DNA of 64,000 bases from MWCO01 sp964488865 (GTDB lineage: Bacteria > Myxococcota_A > Polyangia > Polyangiales > Polyangiaceae). The notes beneath the pieces are model-generated. The model had not been told where the DNA came from. It did no database searches and worked only from the letters and a program-made list of their open reading frames with translations. This document shows, in pieces, positions 60,464-64,000 of the stretch (positions are counted from its first letter, which is position 1; each line of letters opens with the position of its first letter). A program made the translations under genes and the position numbers. The stretch covers positions 124,001 to 188,000 of the forward strand of contig CAZAWR010000004.1 in NCBI GenBank assembly GCA_964488865.1, given 5' to 3'.

Positions 60464-62722
60464 TCAGCTCTCGAACAGGCCGATGGTGGTATCGATGCGG
60501 AAGTTCGACTGGGTGGTGTGACGCTCCGCGAAGAACAGGTCGAACCGGTACACGTTGCACAGGCTGATACCGATCGACGCGGCCACGGCGTCGAGGCTCA
60601 CGGTGGCCTCCATCACCCCGTGCACGCCCCCCAGGTCGATCACCCGGCGCCCGTTGATGAACACCCAGAGGTCGTCGTCGCCCCGGAAGGTGAACTGCTC
60701 CCCTCCCTTGTAGCGGAACTGGGTGTGAATCTCGTAGGTAAAGTGATAGTTGTGGCTCCGCCCCTGATTCCCCAATAACTGGTTGTCGATCGGGAAGAAG
60801 TTGCTGTTCGAATAGGTGTACGTCGGCGGGCTCGAGTTCGCGATCAGGTTCAACGTAATCGTCAGTGGGGCCGAGAGATTCACCCCCGACACGTTGTTGT
60901 ACCACTGGTTGAACGTGGTCTGGTTGTGCACCGTCGTCGTGGCGCTCGTGCCGTGCGCGTACACGGGCTTGCCGTCGGTTCCGAGCTGGACCTGCACGAT
61001 GCCCGGGTCGAACGCGATCGTCCACTCCATGTCGGGGTGAGAGTCGTTGAAGTCCCGCACCGTTCCCGTCAGCGGGATGCTCGTCGCCAGCGGGGGCTGC
61101 TGACACGTCCCCCAGGTCCCGTTCGAGCACTGCTGGGATCCCCCGTTGCACACGCCGCAGGCCTGGAACAACCCCTCGTCCACGTTCCCGTCGCAGTTGT
61201 TGTCGTCCCCGTCGCAAACCTCCACCTCCACCGGCGGCGCCGTGCACCCCACCCAACTCCCGCTGTTGCACGTCTCCACGCCCGTGCCGCACGCCGTGGC
61301 GCAAGCCTGCACCAGACCGTCGTCGACGTGACCGTTGCAGTCATTGTCGACTCCATCGCAAACCTCCGGCTCCACCGGCGGCGCCGTGCAACCCGCCCAA
61401 CTCCCGTTGTCGCACGTCTCCACGCCGTTTCCGCAGGCCGTCGTGCAAAGCTGCGTCAGCCCCTCGTCGGTGTGACCATTGCAATCGTTGTCGACTCCAT
61501 CACAAACCTCCGGCTCCACCGGCGGCGCCGTGCATCCGGCCCAGCTCCCGTTGTCGCACGTCTCTACCCCGCTGCCGCACGCCGTGGTGCAAGCCTGCAC
61601 CAGGCCGTCGTCCGTGTGACTATTGCAGTCATTGTCGACTCCGTCGCAAACCTCCGGCTCCACCGGCGGCGCCGTGCACCCGACCCACTGCCCACTTACG
61701 CAGGTCTCGCTGCCCGAGCCGCAAGCCGTCGTACAAGCCTGAGTGAGGCCATCGTCGACATGACCGTTGCAGTCGTTGTCAACTCCGTCGCAAACCTCCG
61801 GCTCCACGGGCGGCGCCGTGCAACCCTTCCACTCTCCCGCCTCGCACGTCTCGACACCCGAACCGCAGGCCGTCGTACAGACTTGGGGCAGAAGCTCGTC
61901 TTGCATACCGTTGCAGTCGTCGTCCGCGTGGTTGCAGATCTCCGCCTCAGGGTAGACCGCCCCGATACACGAGTCCCAGGTTCCTGCAGCGTTGCAGAGT
62001 TGCTGTCCCCACCAACACGTCCCCACCCCGACTTCGCTCTCCGGACCTGCATAACATTCCTGCGTGGTCCCTGGCGTGCACGGACAGGACTCGTCCACCT
62101 CACCGTCGCAGTCGTCGTCCAGCCCGTTGGTGCAAACCTCGGCGGAGAGGCACCCTCCGGCGCCTCCCATTCCGGCTGCCCCGGCACTGGCTCCCGCCCC
62201 CGCCGTCCCGGCTGCTCCTCCGCTCGCACCCGTTCCTGCAGCCCCCGCGGCTCCTCCGCTCGCACCCGTTCCTGCAGCCCCCGCGGCTCCTCCGCTCGCA
62301 CCCGTTCCTGCAGCCCCCGCGGCCCCTCCGCTCGCACCCGTTCCTGCAGTCCCCGCGGCCCCTCCGCTCGCACCAGTCCCCGCTGCACCCGCGCTGACGC
62401 CTGCACCGGACGCACCTGCGCTTCCACCTTGGCCCGCGGTACCGGCGCTGGCCCCTGTTCCCCCGCCCCCTGCGGCACCCGCGTCTCCCGCACCGCCACC
62501 GCTCGCCGCTGTGCCCCCCGTCCCGCCCTGTCCCGCAGCGCCAGTGCCCCCCGTCCCCGACGCCGCACCGGACCCTCCCAGCCCCGCCGTTCCGCCGGTG
62601 CCTCCGCTCGCGCCATCCTCGGTCCCTCCGCTGCTCCCGCACCCGAGCCCGGTCGCCCAGCCGACCGCTCCGACACCGAGGGACAGCAGCACCCAGCGCG
62701 CAGACAAGAGCTTGGTCATCAT
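60464..62722 (-). CDS. MopE-repeat lipoprotein with fibro-slime domain
   Basis: 752 aa from the ATG at 62722 (a second ATG at 62719 is equivalent). Lipobox GLGC (Cys28). A Gly/Ala/Ser-rich spacer with repeated GASGGAAG units spans about 30-195. Then six or seven repeats of the MopE-type putative metal-binding motif (EVCDGVDNDCNGHVDDGL, each with paired Cys) alternate with CTTACGSGVETC segments. The last 215 residues form a fibro-slime domain (GTVRDFNDSHPDMEW, WVFINGRRVIDLGGVHG, FFAERHTTQSNFRIDT). It should be a surface-exposed lipoprotein of the myxobacterial adhesin or slime type. Confidence 0.9.
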   Translation of the reverse strand: MMTKLLSARWVLLSLGVGAVGWATGLGCGSSGGTEDGASGGTGGTAGLGGSGAASGTGGTGAAGQGGTGGTAASGGGAGDAGAAGGGGTGASAGTAGQGGSAGASGAGVSAGAAGTGASGGAAGTAGTGASGGAAGAAGTGASGGAAGAAGTGASGGAAGAAGTGASGGAAGTAGAGASAGAAGMGGAGGCLSAEVCTNGLDDDCDGEVDESCPCTPGTTQECYAGPESEVGVGTCWWGQQLCNAAGTWDSCIGAVYPEAEICNHADDDCNGMQDELLPQVCTTACGSGVETCEAGEWKGCTAPPVEPEVCDGVDNDCNGHVDDGLTQACTTACGSGSETCVSGQWVGCTAPPVEPEVCDGVDNDCNSHTDDGLVQACTTACGSGVETCDNGSWAGCTAPPVEPEVCDGVDNDCNGHTDEGLTQLCTTACGNGVETCDNGSWAGCTAPPVEPEVCDGVDNDCNGHVDDGLVQACATACGTGVETCNSGSWVGCTAPPVEVEVCDGDDNNCDGNVDEGLFQACGVCNGGSQQCSNGTWGTCQQPPLATSIPLTGTVRDFNDSHPDMEWTIAFDPGIVQVQLGTDGKPVYAHGTSATTTVHNQTTFNQWYNNVSGVNLSAPLTITLNLIANSSPPTYTYSNSNFFPIDNQLLGNQGRSHNYHFTYEIHTQFRYKGGEQFTFRGDDDLWVFINGRRVIDLGGVHGVMEATVSLDAVAASIGISLCNVYRFDLFFAERHTTQSNFRIDTTIGLFES
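62213..62372 (-). repeat. 36-bp tandem repeat coding for GASGGAAG spacer
   Basis: Between four and five near-identical 36-bp units in frame, coding for TGASGGAAGAAG. Copy-number change would keep the frame and alter the length of the spacer between anchor and MopE repeats. Confidence 0.85.
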
Positions 62723-62842
62723 CCGAGACTACCAGGGGGATCCCGGACGGTACAAGCCGCGCGAACGTGATAGGAAGGCGCCTGGAAGAGCCGCCCTCCG
62801 ACGCGAGCGGCCCCCGAGAGCCTCCGGAAAGGACTCCTTCCC

Positions 62843-64000
62843 ATGTTCGACATCGGCGCCTCCCTCGACCGGGAGATTGCGAGCACCATGAAGTGCCGGC
62901 CCACCGTGCTGTTCATCGAGCCGGAGGACCCTCGCGTCATCGAAGCGGCGCTACACCTTCCACGGTACGCAAGACCCGTGTTCCTGTGCAGCCGCGATCG
63001 CGTCGAGGCGGTCATCCGGGACCACCTGCCGAACGTGTCTGCCGCCCGAGTGGCCTTCACGCTCGGCGAATCCGCGTTCTGCGACCCGCAGGCCCGGCCG
63101 GACCTGAGAGAGCAACTGGCACAGGCTGCCCTCGAGCTGCCCGCGGAACGACGCAGCGTGCGCGACATCGACGAGGCGCGGGGCTGGGTAGCCACGCCGG
63201 CCGGCTTCGGCATCATGGCGGCGCATCAGGGGCACTGCGACCTCGTCGTCGGAGGGGCACGACACGAACCGCGGGAGTTCTTCCGACCGCTCCTCAAGGT
63301 CATGCAGGTCGAGCCCGTGCTCTGCGAGGTGGGTGTGATCATCCTGCCCGACGATCACCCTCAGGACCTGTACCCGCACAACATCCTCATCATCGGCGAC
63401 GTGGGCGTGAACGCGACCCTGACCCCAGAGAAGCTCGCGCAAATCGCGGTCGGCACCTGCACCGTCGCGCGGGACCTGATCCCCGAAGCGGAGCTACCCG
63501 AGATCAGCGGCGTGATCGTCAGCTACTCGAATCACGGCGGCGACGAAGGCCCTTCGCCCGACCTCGTGCGCAAGGCCACGCGGCTGGTGCCCCAGTTCAT
63601 GGAAGAACGCTGCCGGAGAGACGCTCGCTACCGCACGATTTCCATTCAGGGCGAGGTGAAAATCAACGTGGCGCTCAGCCGCCGCTCGGAGCGGTTCTAC
63701 CATGGCGGCTTCGATCAGACCGAGCGCTACCGGGGCACCAACGCGCTCATCGCCCCCAACCTCGACACGGGCAATCTTCTCTTCCATCTGTTCGCCACGC
63801 GCTACCCGCAAGCACGCACCTTTAGCGTCGTGCAGGGCATCCGGTTTCGGGGGGTGGATCTGCCGATGGACGTCGAGTCGGAGGATGCCGTGCTCGCGGT
63901 CAAGGCCAGCCTCTTGCGGCTCCACCGGTTCGGGGAGTGGGTGCGAACCCCGCGGGACACGTTCTTTGCGCGCCCCCGCATTCTCACGATCAACCCGGGC
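62843..64000 (+). CDS. phosphotransacylase (Pta/Ptb type), apparently fused to a butyrate-kinase domain; C-terminus outside window
   Basis: First 386 codons. The start lies after GAAAGGAC. The C-terminal half of this part holds the Pta/Ptb catalytic signatures GVIVSYSNHGGDEGPSPDLVRKA, ISIQGEVKINVALSRR, NALIAPNLDTGNLLFHLFA, VVQGIRFRGVDLPMDVE and AVKASLLRLHR. The frame then goes on to RPRILTINPG at the window end, which is how butyrate/acetate-kinase family proteins begin (ILxINPGSTSTK). A Ptb-Buk fusion would turn acyl-CoA into acyl-phosphate and then the acid plus ATP. The kinase part beyond residue 386 is not visible, so that half is inferred. Confidence 0.75.
   Translation, partial: MFDIGASLDREIASTMKCRPTVLFIEPEDPRVIEAALHLPRYARPVFLCSRDRVEAVIRDHLPNVSAARVAFTLGESAFCDPQARPDLREQLAQAALELPAERRSVRDIDEARGWVATPAGFGIMAAHQGHCDLVVGGARHEPREFFRPLLKVMQVEPVLCEVGVIILPDDHPQDLYPHNILIIGDVGVNATLTPEKLAQIAVGTCTVARDLIPEAELPEISGVIVSYSNHGGDEGPSPDLVRKATRLVPQFMEERCRRDARYRTISIQGEVKINVALSRRSERFYHGGFDQTERYRGTNALIAPNLDTGNLLFHLFATRYPQARTFSVVQGIRFRGVDLPMDVESEDAVLAVKASLLRLHRFGEWVRTPRDTFFARPRILTINPG

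Noticed and set aside
62213..62372. 36-bp repeats as a CRISPR array
   Set aside because: The units are directly contiguous, in frame with the lipoprotein and have no unique spacers.
60926..62770. 614-codon plus-strand frame
   Set aside because: Antisense of the fibro-slime lipoprotein; repeats in that gene create a repetitive Arg/Pro shadow.

Overview
This is a GC-rich, gene-dense bacterial scaffold with one 100-N assembly gap (54894-54993). The gene content points to a myxobacterial relative (Myxococcota). It carries several Ser/Thr kinases, a pseudokinase fused to what looks like the myxobacterial DUF2378 module, and a C-terminal sorting tail of the MYXO-CTERM type. It also has an AgmX-like ECF partner, MopE/fibro-slime lipoproteins and a CarH-type B12 photoreceptor regulator. 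The assignment is by inference; no rRNA or tRNA gene was seen.

Region 1 (1-11.6 kb) is the most striking part: a dissimilatory sulfur (APS reductase) locus. On the minus strand lie aprB and aprA, an intrinsic terminator, a zinc-ribbon gene coupled to a YkgJ-type cysteine-cluster gene, then a QmoA-like gene and the start of a QmoB-like gene that leaves the window. Across a 0.93-kb divergent spacer, the plus strand carries a complete qmoA-qmoB-qmoC operon followed by a ferritin-like diiron protein. Qmo connects the membrane quinone pool with AprBA (APS <-> sulfite + AMP), so the locus could serve sulfate reduction or sulfur oxidation. The window holds no sat or dsr gene to decide between them. 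Two qmoAB sets beside one aprBA pair is unusual.

Region 2 (11.7-31.1 kb) is mostly chromosomal housekeeping: a GbsR-like regulator, thiolase and 3-hydroxyacyl-CoA dehydrogenase, a Ser/Thr kinase, a DHH phosphoesterase, two tandem paralogous lipoproteins, dprA-trmFO-lipoprotein, a YchF-family ATPase, a pseudokinase, a LolA-like lipoprotein, a HARE-HTH/nuclease-like protein coupled to a Nudix hydrolase, and murA.

Region 3 (31.3-48.9 kb) holds lipid and regulatory genes. An alpha/beta hydrolase and a divergent CarH-like regulator share an 11-bp palindromic operator placed over good sigma70-type promoters. Next come a PlsB-like acyltransferase overlapping gpsA, an App1-like phosphatase, a kinase with a transmembrane segment, a lamin-tail lipoprotein, an excisionase-type HTH regulator, rpsT with a small upstream ORF, an FGE-like protein and a second gpsA.

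Region 4 (49-64 kb) is envelope and signalling: an ECF sigma/AgmX-like pair, a MYXO-CTERM protein coupled to a beta-barrel, a HemD-type protein, a minisatellite with the gap, a CRISPR remnant, an AraC regulator and VOC protein, a hybrid histidine kinase split by an apparent 1-nt deletion, a Ser/Thr kinase, a MopE/fibro-slime lipoprotein, and a phosphotransacylase that seems fused to a butyrate-kinase domain at the window edge. Three families of dispersed intergenic repeats recur across the window.
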